Below are positions 6,437 to 12,940 of a stretch of 12,940 bases of DNA, piece by piece. The DNA lies in contig DAIMZM010000072.1 of the NCBI GenBank assembly GCA_036733985.1, positions 1-12,940 of the forward strand, given 5' to 3'. Made by a program: the position numbers and the translations under genes. The first letter of the stretch is position 1, and every line of letters begins with the position of its first letter. This stretch comes from DAIMZM01 sp036733985. GTDB taxonomy: Bacteria > Bacillota > Dehalobacteriia > UBA4068. The notes under the pieces were generated by a model. It searched no databases. It was not told where the DNA came from and saw nothing but the letters and a program-made list of their open reading frames with translations.

Positions 6437-8882
6437 ATGGCGCCGGGCGGCCGGTGAAAGGCAGGCTGAGGCAAAGCCGGCCGTCCCGTTTCAGATAGGC
6501 CCCTTGCAGCGCGCCTAAGCCGGGCAGGGCGGCAATTTGCCCCACGCCCCTGACCCCGGCGGCTGGCAAAGCCTGCAGCAGGGCTTCCGGCAGCTGGTTG
6601 CTGACCGGATAAATCTCCGTCTCCGGAAAGGGCGCCGGCTGGCCCGTGGCCCCGGCAAGACCGGCAGCCAAGGCCAGGCCTTGGGCCACGCTTTCCAGAA
6701 CCCGCACCTCCCCGTAGAGGGGGTTGATCAAGCGGCCAAAATCATGGGCAGCCGCCACCTTGGCCACCCGGCCCTGGTCATCCAAGGCCACGCAATGGGC
6801 GGCAAAGCCGCCGGTGAAGGAAGAACCGCCCTGCTCTGCCCGGCAGGTATAGCTACCCAGGAACTCCCGGCCCTGCAGGGCGGCCAGGGAGCCTTTTTCT
6901 TTCAGCGCCTCCGCCAGGGCCTGGGCTGCCCGGCGGGCCGCTGCCAAAGCCGGGATCGTGCCGCCCGCGGACTGGACCTCCAGCCCGTTGGCCAGCGCCG
7001 TATCCCTGGGCAGGGCAGAGACTTCCGCCGGCGGCAGGCCCGCCACCTGACAAACCATTTGCCGTAAAGCCAGGGCCAGATCCGGGCTTTGGCAGCCGAT
7101 CGGCGCGTAAACCAGGGCCCGGCCGTTTTCCACTGTAATGCGCACCAGCCCTTGGCTTTCCCCAGCCAGCCGGTTTTCAGCAGCGCAGGCAATACCGGCG
7201 CCGGGATGGGCGTCATAAAAAGGCTTTACCGCCAGCAGGCATTGGGCAGGGGCCAGATCCGCCCCGGCCAAGCCGCCAATGGGCAAGGCATCGCCGGGAT
7301 AAAGGATATTCTGATACCGGAGCCACCAGGGGTCGATCCGGGCCAGCTCTGCCAGGTGGTTCAAATTCCCCTCCCCAGCCAGGGCGGCAACGGCGGCAGC
7401 CATGCCCGGCTCAGCCCAGGCCGGGCGATGATTGGTGGCATAGGCTTCGCCGATGATCGCCAGATTGGCGATGCGGTAAGGCCCGGCCAGGCTGGCACAG
7501 ATTTCCGCCAGCAGGCTTTGGGCAGGGGCGGAAAAAGCGCCCAGATCCGCTGTGACCTGGGCCTGCACCGCCAGGATCCGGCCTAAGTCATTCAGGCCGG
7601 TGGTGATATCCACGGTCAGCACAGGGCCGCTTTCAAAGTCCGGCCCCACTGCCGCCTCCGCCCCTAGCTTTACCGGGCGTCCGGTGAGCCAGGCCAGCAG
7701 CGCGGCCTGGCAGGCCGGGGCAATCTCCCCCTGTTCCTGACAGCCGTTGCTTTTGACCCGCACCTTGGCCAAATCCAAGCCCAGCAGACCGCTGATGGCT
7801 TGGCGGGCGGCGAAAATATCCCCCCCGGCCAGATAGACCGTAAGGCCACCCTGCTCCGGCAAGGCCAGCACAGACTGGGCTGGCCCTGGCAGGGGCGGGC
7901 TGATGGGCAGGGTATATGTATGCCGGGCCAGGTAAGGGGCGGCTGCCAGAGCCGCTGCCGCATCTCCCTGGCAAAGGCTTTCCCTGGCCAGCAGATTGCC
8001 GGGGTCCGGCAGCCAAGAGCCGCTGGTCCTCCCATCCTGTGTCAAGGAGCGCCCAGGGGGCAGGGGCAGGCAGTCCGCCTGGATCAAAGCAACGGCTTTC
8101 TGGGCCAGTTCCGGGCTCTCCGCAGCCACCAGGGCCAAAGCCGCCCCGCTAAAGCCCAGGCGCTGGCCCAAGGGCGTCAGCATAGACGCTGCCGGGGCCT
8201 TTTGCTCAGGAATATCCGCGGCAACCGCCACCTGGACCACGCCGGGCAAAGCGGCCGCGGCAGCAATATCCACAGCCCGGAGCAGACCCCGAAGCGTCCC
8301 GGCCCGGCGCACCGCGGCGTAAAGCACCTGAGCCGGCTGCAGATCCGCCGGATCCAGCCGCAGGCCCAGGGCTGCCTCAACCCCATCCTCCGGCAGCAGG
8401 GCCGCGCCAAAACCGCCGGCCTCTCCCAAAGCGGGCAGGAGGTCTTCTCCCCGCTTCAGCGCGGTCGCCAGGCCAATAGCCTGAACCAGCTGGGCGGAGC
8501 CGGGATAAGCCCAGAGGGCATCGCTGAAAGCGGCCCGGATCTGCTCAGGACCGGGGTTTGGGTTAGCGTCCAGCAGGGTCTTGGCCGCCAGGATCAGCCC
8601 CGGGGCATACCAATCCCAGAGCACAGCCCCGGAACCGGCAAAGGCCTGGGCATAGAGCTGCCTTTCCCCCTCGTCCAGCCCTTCCAGGGTCAGCACCTCG
8701 GAACCGGCGATCCGGGAGAGCCGGATCTTTTCCGTGGCCAGGGCCGTCCCGTCCACCAGGGCCAAGGAGCCGCTTTCCCCCGCTTTCACCGTGGTCAAAC
8801 GCCTGATCTGCCGCAAATATTGGAACAGGCTCATATCCCGCTCCACCGCAACCGGTTCTCGGTTTAAAATAAACTCTATCAT
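6435..8882 (-). CDS. Xanthine-dehydrogenase-family (XdhD-like) protein lacking Fe-S and Mo-site residues
   Basis: The 815 residues follow the plan of a fused [2Fe-2S]/molybdopterin hydroxylase. The N-terminus MIEFILNREPVAVE, AGSGAVL..APGLILAAKTLLDANPNP and FSDALWAYPGSAQLVQAI align with the two Fe-S domains. PGVVQVAVAADIPEQ, ALALVAAESPELAQKAVALI, AALLAWLTGRPVKL, AGPYRIANLAIIGEAYATN and AHDFGRLINP (712-721) align with the Mo subunit. Every cluster cysteine is gone: the usual CGxGxCGAC is AGESGSLAL (34-42), QCGFC is LWDWY (88-92) and CRC is WAY (124-126). In the Mo part the STQN, GGGFGGK and FRGFG motifs are unrecognisable, and the catalytic-Glu motif GVGE is GVGQ (779-782). E. coli XdhD also lacks the Fe-S cysteines but is longer (about 956) and keeps the Mo motifs. 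The ATG at 8882 has only a poor ribosome-binding site (AGGGG 1 nt away). ATG at codon 17, with GGAG about 7 nt upstream, is an alternative start, but the Fe-S-domain homology begins before it. It is divergent from the yedE operon. Confidence 0.82.
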   Translation of the reverse strand: MIEFILNREPVAVERDMSLFQYLRQIRRLTTVKAGESGSLALVDGTALATEKIRLSRIAGSEVLTLEGLDEGERQLYAQAFAGSGAVLWDWYAPGLILAAKTLLDANPNPGPEQIRAAFSDALWAYPGSAQLVQAIGLATALKRGEDLLPALGEAGGFGAALLPEDGVEAALGLRLDPADLQPAQVLYAAVRRAGTLRGLLRAVDIAAAAALPGVVQVAVAADIPEQKAPAASMLTPLGQRLGFSGAALALVAAESPELAQKAVALIQADCLPLPPGRSLTQDGRTSGSWLPDPGNLLARESLCQGDAAAALAAAPYLARHTYTLPISPPLPGPAQSVLALPEQGGLTVYLAGGDIFAARQAISGLLGLDLAKVRVKSNGCQEQGEIAPACQAALLAWLTGRPVKLGAEAAVGPDFESGPVLTVDITTGLNDLGRILAVQAQVTADLGAFSAPAQSLLAEICASLAGPYRIANLAIIGEAYATNHRPAWAEPGMAAAVAALAGEGNLNHLAELARIDPWWLRYQNILYPGDALPIGGLAGADLAPAQCLLAVKPFYDAHPGAGIACAAENRLAGESQGLVRITVENGRALVYAPIGCQSPDLALALRQMVCQVAGLPPAEVSALPRDTALANGLEVQSAGGTIPALAAARRAAQALAEALKEKGSLAALQGREFLGSYTCRAEQGGSSFTGGFAAHCVALDDQGRVAKVAAAHDFGRLINPLYGEVRVLESVAQGLALAAGLAGATGQPAPFPETEIYPVSNQLPEALLQALPAAGVRGVGQIAALPGLGALQGAYLKRDGRLCLSLPFTGRPAP

Positions 8883-8999
8883 ACCCCTATTCTAACCTTT
8901 AACAGTGGAAAATGCTACAGGTTTTTCCCTTTTCCCTGCTTTCCCATAAGCTTATCTACTGATATATATGCCTGTCCGGGATCAGCCTATGCCTAAGAA

Positions 9000-9028
9000 G
9001 GCATTTATTGTTTTTATCTATAAATGCC
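9000..9028. promoter_or_regulatory. Inverted repeat in the divergent intergenic region (candidate operator)
   Basis: GGCATTTAT (9000-9008) and ATAAATGCC (9020-9028) form a perfect 9-bp dyad around an 11-nt spacer. It lies 24 bp upstream of the -35 of the yedE promoter and between the two divergent genes. No T-run follows, so it is not a terminator. It could be a regulator site shared by both directions. The rest of 8883-9149 is AT-rich relative to the genes; I found no convincing promoter for the - strand gene. Confidence 0.4.
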
Positions 9029-9052
9029 CGGCCCTTTTCGTTAAAAAGTGAT

Positions 9053-9082
9053 TTAACATTACACCCCGCCATCTATTATACT
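9053..9082 (+). promoter_or_regulatory. SigA-type promoter of the yedE operon
   Basis: TTAACA (9053-9058), an 18-nt spacer and TATACT (9077-9082) each match consensus at five of six positions. Transcription from about 9089 would give a leader of about 60 nt ending in GGAGG (9140-9144), 5 nt before the yedE ATG. Confidence 0.6.
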
Positions 9083-9113
9083 TAAACAAGGTAAAAGCAT
9101 GCGGTTCCTGCTT

Positions 9114-9132
9114 TGCCTGATAAATTATCGGC
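9114..9132. promoter_or_regulatory. Palindrome between yedE promoter and start
   Basis: GATAA (9119-9123), a central A and TTATC (9125-9129) form a perfect palindrome, flanked by GCC (9114-9116 region) and GGC (9130-9132) with a small bulge. It sits downstream of the promoter and just ahead of the ribosome-binding site, where a repressor would block transcription or an RNA stem could affect translation. The core is short, so chance is possible. Confidence 0.3.
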
Positions 9133-9149
9133 TTAATACGGAGGTCATT

Positions 9150-10232
9150 ATGAACAGTAAAAAGGGTCTGCTTTTTACCGGCCTGGGCATCGGCGTTATT
9201 GCGGTTCTACTGGTTTATTTCGGCAACCCCAAAAACATGGGTTTCTGCATCGCTTGCTTCATCCGGGATACCGCCGGCGCCCTGGGCCTGCACCAGGCAG
9301 CAATGGTGCAGTATATCCGGCCGGAAGTCATCGGCCTGGTGCTGGGCGCCATGATTGTGGCGCTTTTGGGCAAGGAATTCCTGCCCCGGGGCGGCTCCTC
9401 GCCGGCCACCCGCTTTGTGCTGGGGGTTTGCGTCGCCATTACCGCCCTGGTTTTCCTGGGCTGCCCGCTGCGGATGATTTTACGCATCGGCGGCGGTGAT
9501 CTGAACGCGGTGGTGGGCCTGGTGGGCTTCGTGGCCGGCATTGGCGGCGGCGTTTGCTTCCTCAAGCGGGGCTACAGCCTCAAGCGTACATACAGCCTAC
9601 CCAAGCTGGAAGGGGGCTGGCTGCCGGCCATCCAGATCCTGCTGCTGATCCTGCTGATCGCGGCCCCGGCCTTCATCTATTTCAGCGCGGAAGGCCCCGG
9701 CTCCCTGCATGCGCCGCTGCTGATTGCCCTGGCCGCCGGCCTGATCGTGGGGGGCCTGGCCCAGCGGACCCGCCTCTGCACCGTGGGGGGCATCCGGGAT
9801 CTGATCCTGCTCAAAGATTGGACGTTGCTGATGGGCTTTGTGGGTATCCTCCTGGCGGCCATTGTGGGCAATATCGCCTTTGGCTGGTTTAAAGTCAGCT
9901 TTAGCGGCCAGCCGGTGGCCCATACCGACGGTTTGTGGAATTTCCTCTCCCTGGCAGCGGTAGGCCTGGGTTCGGTGCTGCTGGGCGGCTGCCCCCTGCG
10001 CCAGCTGATCCTCTCCGGCGAAGGCAACAGCGATTCCGCCATCACCGTGGTGGGCTTCCTGGTAGGCGCGGCCCTGGCCCATAACTTCAAGCTGGCTTCC
10101 GCGGCCACCACCGTCAAGGACGGCGTGGTCAGCGGCGGCCCCACCATCGGCGGCAAAGTGGCCACCATCGCCATCCTGGCGCTGATGCTGATCATTGCCA
10201 TCGCCAATACCAAGAAAGAACAGGAGGCTTAA
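9150..10232 (+). CDS. yedE: YedE-family selenium/sulfur transporter
   Basis: This 360-residue polytopic membrane protein of the sulfur-transport (YeeE/YedE) family is thought to import a selenium or sulfur species for cofactor making. It has an internal two-fold layout. The first half carries NPKNMGFCIACFIRD (Cys33, Cys36) and FLGCPLRM (Cys105); the second half carries RTRLCTVGG (Cys210) and GGCPLRQL (Cys281). The GCPLR cysteines are the family's substrate-handling thiols. About nine or ten hydrophobic segments are visible. The start at 9150 is set by GGAGG at 9140-9144; an in-frame ATG at 9099 lacks a ribosome-binding site and adds a non-homologous leader. A TusA-like gene follows after 4 nt. 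Pairing with YedF- and DUF3343-type genes points to selenium rather than plain thiosulfate import, though the substrate cannot be read from sequence. Confidence 0.88.
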   Translation: MNSKKGLLFTGLGIGVIAVLLVYFGNPKNMGFCIACFIRDTAGALGLHQAAMVQYIRPEVIGLVLGAMIVALLGKEFLPRGGSSPATRFVLGVCVAITALVFLGCPLRMILRIGGGDLNAVVGLVGFVAGIGGGVCFLKRGYSLKRTYSLPKLEGGWLPAIQILLLILLIAAPAFIYFSAEGPGSLHAPLLIALAAGLIVGGLAQRTRLCTVGGIRDLILLKDWTLLMGFVGILLAAIVGNIAFGWFKVSFSGQPVAHTDGLWNFLSLAAVGLGSVLLGGCPLRQLILSGEGNSDSAITVVGFLVGAALAHNFKLASAATTVKDGVVSGGPTIGGKVATIAILALMLIIAIANTKKEQEA

Positions 10233-10236
10233 ACCC

Positions 10237-10443
10237 ATGAAAACCATTGACGCCAGAGGGCTGAACTGCCCCCAGCCGGTGCTCCTGACCAAGCAGGCGG
10301 CTGATAAAGGGGAAACCGAGATCACCGTGCTGGTGGATAATCCCACGGCCAAGGCGAATATCAGCCGTTTCGCCAAGAAAAGCGGCTATGCCATGGCAAG
10401 CAGCGCGGAGGGCGGCGATACCATCATCACGCTGCGGAAATAG
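10237..10443 (+). CDS. yedF: TusA/SirA-like sulfur or selenium carrier (YedF N-domain type)
   Basis: This 68-residue cytoplasmic carrier of the TusA fold has the hallmark ARGLNCPQPVLLTK. Cys11 in the C-P-x-P motif is the thiol that would hold a persulfide or selenide. The C-terminal half, VLVDNPTAKANISRFAKKSG, matches the N-terminal domain of YedF. Selenium-linked YedF is normally about 190-200 residues with a DsrE-like second domain. Here a TAG ends the protein after the TusA domain and DUF3343 follows instead. AGGAGG (10222-10227) lies 9 nt before the ATG and within the end of yedE. The likely job is to accept the imported chalcogen from YedE. Confidence 0.85.
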   Translation: MKTIDARGLNCPQPVLLTKQAADKGETEITVLVDNPTAKANISRFAKKSGYAMASSAEGGDTIITLRK

Positions 10444-10445
10444 CC

Positions 10446-10685
10446 GTGCCAGCCTATCTCGCCACTTTCCACACCCATTGCGACGCCCTGATCTTTATGC
10501 GCCTGCTGCAATCCCTGGATATTCTGGGCAAGCTGGCGCCGGTGCCCCGGAGCTTAAGCTCAAGCTGCGGGGTCTGCGCCCGCTTCCAGACCGAAGGTTC
10601 CCTGGAGCCCTTCCGGGAAGCGGAGATCGAACGGCTGCTCAGGCAGGAAGATAAAAACTATGTGCTGCTGATCGACAAAAGATAA
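10446..10685 (+). CDS. DUF3343 putative Se/S carrier protein
   Basis: This is a 79-residue protein with the DUF3343 hallmark PVPRSLSSSCGVCARF (residues 32-47; Cys41 and Cys44) and an N-terminal YLATFHTHCDALIFMRLL helix region (Cys12). Members are small alpha/beta proteins often found beside YedE/YedF genes. A carrier role for selenium or sulfur is proposed, not proven. The start is GTG, 2 nt after the stop of the TusA-like gene and without a clear ribosome-binding site, so translation is probably coupled. It ends the operon, 21 bp before a strong terminator. Confidence 0.85.
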   Translation: MPAYLATFHTHCDALIFMRLLQSLDILGKLAPVPRSLSSSCGVCARFQTEGSLEPFREAEIERLLRQEDKNYVLLIDKR

Positions 10686-10706
10686 GTGCAGGGCCATTAA
10701 CCAGAC

Positions 10707-10738
10707 AAAAAGCAGGGGGCTTGACAGCCCCCTGCTTT
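10707..10738. terminator. Strong bidirectional terminator between the yedE operon and clpC
   Basis: AAAGCAGGGGGC (10709-10720) and GCCCCCTGCTTT (10727-10738) form a perfect 12-bp stem with a 6-nt loop. In the - direction a run of five T follows (complement of 10707-10711), serving clpC. In the + direction the tail is only TTT, weaker but helped by the very stable stem. Confidence 0.88.
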
Positions 10739-10745
10739 GCATTGG

Positions 10746-12940
10746 CTAGATTTGGTTATTCAGGGCCGCTGCCGCCGCTGCCGCTTCTTCCTGGGGCTTG
10801 CGGAATTTCAGCGCTCCCTCGTCCACATAGATCTCCACCGTGTCCCCTTCCCCGTATTCCCGGGCCAGAATGGCCTCGCTGATGGGGTTCTCGATCAGCC
10901 GGAGGATGGCCCGGCGCAAAGGCCTGGCCCCATAGATGCTGTCAAAGCCCTTCTCCGCCAGGTAGGCGTAGACGCCCTCAGCCGCTTTCAAGTTCAGGCC
11001 TTGCTCGCTCAAGCGGCTTGCCAGCTCTTTCAGCATCAGGGCGGCAATGGCGCTGATCTCCGTTTCCGTCAGGGCGCGGAAGACGATGATATCATCCACC
11101 CGGTTGAGGAATTCCGGGCGGAAGACTTTCTTCATCTCCCCCAGCATCCGCTCTTTCATGGCCTCATAATCCTCTTCTTCCGTATCGCCGGCCCGGCCGA
11201 AGCCCATGGCCCTGGCCCGGTTCAGCTGGCCCGCCCCCACATTGCTGGTCATGATGATGATGGTATTGCGGAAATCCACGGTGCGGCCGGTGCTGTCGGT
11301 GAGCCTGCCGTCCTCCAGCACTTGCAGGAGGATATTGAACACATCCGGATGGGCCTTTTCGATCTCGTCCAGCAGTACCACGCTATAGGGCCGGCGGCGC
11401 ACCGCCTCGGTAAGCTGGCCGCCCTCGTCATAACCCACATAGCCGGGAGGCGCGCCCACCAGGCGGGAGACGGCGAATTTCTCCATATACTCGCTCATAT
11501 CCAGGCGCACCATGGCATCGTCGGAACCGAACATGATATTGGCCAAGGCCCTGGCCAGCTCGGTTTTGCCCACGCCGGTGGGGCCCAGGAAGATGAAGGA
11601 GCCGATGGGCCTTTTGGCGTCTTTCAAACCGGCCCTGGCCCGGCGCACAGCCCGGGCAATGCCCACCACGGCTTCATCCTGGCCGATCAAACGCTGATGC
11701 AGCAGTTCTTCCAGGCGCAGCAAGCGGTCGGCTTCCTCCTCGTTCAGGCGGGACACCGGGATATTGGTCCATTCCGCCAGGACTTGGGCGATTTGCTCAG
11801 CGTCCACGGTTTGCTCCTTACCGGTGGTTTCCCGCTGCCAGCCCCGGCGGCCTTCCTCGATCTGCTCCATCAGCTGCCGCTCCTGATCCCGCATCTGGGC
11901 CGCCTTCTCAAATTCCTGGGCGTTCACGGCAGCGTCCTTTTCCTTTTGCACCTCGGCCAGGCGGCTTTCCAGTTCCTTTAAATCCGGCGGCGCGGTATAA
12001 GCGGCCAGCCGGGTTTTGCTGCCTGCTTCATCCATCAGGTCGATGGCTTTATCCGGCAAAAAGCGGTCCGGCAGATAGCGGGCGGAAAACCGCACCGCCG
12101 CTGCCAGGGCAGCGTCGGTGATGCGCACCCGGTGATGGGCTTCGTATTTATCCCGGAGGCCGTGGAGGATTTGCAGGGCGTCTTCCTCGCTGGGCTCGCC
12201 TACCTGCACCGGCTGGAAGCGCCGCTCCAGGGCCGCGTCTTTTTCAATATGCTTGCGGTATTCATCCAGGGTAGTGGCGCCCACGCATTGCAGCTCGCCC
12301 CGGGCCAGGGCTGGTTTTAAGATATTGGCCGCGTCAATGGAGCCTTCCGCCGCCCCGGCGCCCACCAGGGTATGCACCTCGTCGATAAAGAGGATCACGT
12401 CCTTGTTGGTGCGGATCTCATCCACCATCTTTTTCATCCGCTCCTCAAAATCCCCCCGGTATTTGCTGCCCGCCACCATGCCGGACATATCGATGGCCAC
12501 CACCCGTTTGCCGATCAGGGTTTCCGGCACCCGGCTGTCGATGATCATCTGGGCCAGGCCTTCCACAATGGCGGTTTTGCCCACGCCGGGCTCGCCGATT
12601 AAGACCGGGTTGTTCTTGGTGCGGCGGGAGAGGATCTGGATCACCCGCTGGATCTCCTTTTCCCGGCCGATCACCGGATCCAGCTTCTCCTGACGGGAAA
12701 GCGCAGTTAAATCCCGCCCGAATTTATCCAACACCGGGGTCTTGCTTTTCTTCTTACCGCCTGGTGCGGGGCCGTTCTCCCCTTCCACCTCTGCATAGCC
12801 TTCCTCGTAAGCGTCGCCGCCCAGATTGGCGTTATTGCTGCCCCCGGCAATCATGTTCAAGGTCAGCTGGCGGATGCGCTTGGTATCCGCGTCAGCGGAC
12901 TCACGCAGCCAGTGGGAAGCAAAACCTTCTTCCTCGGCAG
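10746..12940 (-). CDS. clpC: ClpC, AAA+ unfoldase of the ClpCP protease (5' end beyond window)
   Basis: This is a Hsp100 unfoldase that feeds proteins to ClpP in quality control and regulated proteolysis. The frame is open to the window edge; the first residues seen (EEEGFASHWLRESADADTKRIRQL) are the end of the Clp N-domain, so about 130 residues are missing. A linker (GGSNNANLGG, then KKKSKTPVLDKFGRDLT) leads to AAA-1 with GEPGVGKT and VILFIDEVHTLVGAG. A UVR-type coiled segment (EFEKAAQMRDQERQLMEQIEE) follows, then AAA-2 with GPTGVGKTE, VVLLDEIEKAH and the sensor-2 GARPLRRAI. The tripeptide MGF in RARAMGFGR fits the ClpP-docking (hydrophobic)-G-F loop. The UVR motif makes it ClpC rather than ClpB or ClpA. 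The C-terminus ends in an Ala run and LNNQI. Low-GC relatives carry ctsR-mcsA-mcsB upstream; whether they exist here lies outside the window. Confidence 0.95.
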   Translation of the reverse strand, partial: AEEEGFASHWLRESADADTKRIRQLTLNMIAGGSNNANLGGDAYEEGYAEVEGENGPAPGGKKKSKTPVLDKFGRDLTALSRQEKLDPVIGREKEIQRVIQILSRRTKNNPVLIGEPGVGKTAIVEGLAQMIIDSRVPETLIGKRVVAIDMSGMVAGSKYRGDFEERMKKMVDEIRTNKDVILFIDEVHTLVGAGAAEGSIDAANILKPALARGELQCVGATTLDEYRKHIEKDAALERRFQPVQVGEPSEEDALQILHGLRDKYEAHHRVRITDAALAAAVRFSARYLPDRFLPDKAIDLMDEAGSKTRLAAYTAPPDLKELESRLAEVQKEKDAAVNAQEFEKAAQMRDQERQLMEQIEEGRRGWQRETTGKEQTVDAEQIAQVLAEWTNIPVSRLNEEEADRLLRLEELLHQRLIGQDEAVVGIARAVRRARAGLKDAKRPIGSFIFLGPTGVGKTELARALANIMFGSDDAMVRLDMSEYMEKFAVSRLVGAPPGYVGYDEGGQLTEAVRRRPYSVVLLDEIEKAHPDVFNILLQVLEDGRLTDSTGRTVDFRNTIIIMTSNVGAGQLNRARAMGFGRAGDTEEEDYEAMKERMLGEMKKVFRPEFLNRVDDIIVFRALTETEISAIAALMLKELASRLSEQGLNLKAAEGVYAYLAEKGFDSIYGARPLRRAILRLIENPISEAILAREYGEGDTVEIYVDEGALKFRKPQEEAAAAAAALNNQI

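Noticed and set aside
7800..8867. A 355-codon open frame antisense to the XdhD-like gene
   Set aside because: The opposite strand has clear family motifs. This frame is Gln/Gly/Arg-rich with no domain or start signal.
6435..8882. Selenocysteine or a read-through UGA in the XdhD-like gene
   Set aside because: The frame has no internal UGA, and the former Cys positions are Trp, Tyr, Ala, Ser or Leu, so recoding does not explain the missing ligands.
8883..9149. A riboswitch ahead of yedE
   Set aside because: The leader from the predicted start is only about 60 nt and shows just a small palindrome. No known aptamer pattern was recognised.
1..12940. CRISPR arrays, insertion sequences, tRNA or rRNA genes
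   Set aside because: No regularly spaced repeats, transposase motifs with terminal repeats, cloverleaf sequences or rRNA segments were seen on either strand.

Overview
The window reads as a moderately GC-rich chromosome segment of an endospore-forming Bacillota, most likely a Clostridia-type anaerobe. The supporting evidence is a CotF-family spore-coat protein, a ClpC with a UVR motif, strong GGAGG ribosome-binding sites, and a selenium/sulfur-handling gene set of the kind found with molybdenum hydroxylases. The genus cannot be told from the sequence.

Layout. (1) Positions 1-809 (+): the tail of an upstream gene, probably an amino-acid ABC permease, overlapping an amino-acid ABC ATPase, then a bidirectional terminator. 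(2) 931-5227 (-): a three-gene MacAB-like export operon (HlyD-type adaptor, ATPase, FtsX/MacB-type permease), followed 51 bp downstream by a TTG-started CotF-like coat gene. That gene has its own candidate forespore-type promoter and a hairpin over its ribosome-binding site. (3) 5422-6338 (+): a good SigA-type promoter, a glutamyl-Q tRNA(Asp) synthetase gene (gluQ) broken by an internal deletion plus frameshift, and an ArsR/SmtB metal sensor carrying the CzrA-type D-x-H-x10-H-x2-H zinc/cobalt site. (4) 6435-8882 (-): an 815-codon xanthine-dehydrogenase-family protein that has lost all eight Fe-S cysteines and the recognisable Mo-site residues. (5) 9053-10685 (+), divergent from it: a yedE-like selenium/sulfur transporter, a TusA-only yedF-like carrier and a DUF3343 protein, ended by a strong bidirectional terminator. 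(6) 10746-12940 (-): clpC, with its 5' end beyond the window.

How the genes fit together. The divergent block at 6435-10685 is the most unusual part. YedE imports a selenium or sulfur species, and the TusA-like and DUF3343 proteins are small cysteine carriers. Such genes usually serve a selenium-dependent molybdenum hydroxylase, but here the partner is a hydroxylase-shaped protein without its cofactor ligands. It is either a pseudoenzyme with a new role or an extreme member of the XdhD-like branch. The second notable point is the gluQ remnant. Its first reading frame stays open through the deletion scar into the arsR-type gene, and no metal-efflux partner is present in the window. No tRNA, rRNA, CRISPR array or insertion sequence was seen, and no gene-free stretch exceeds about 270 bp.
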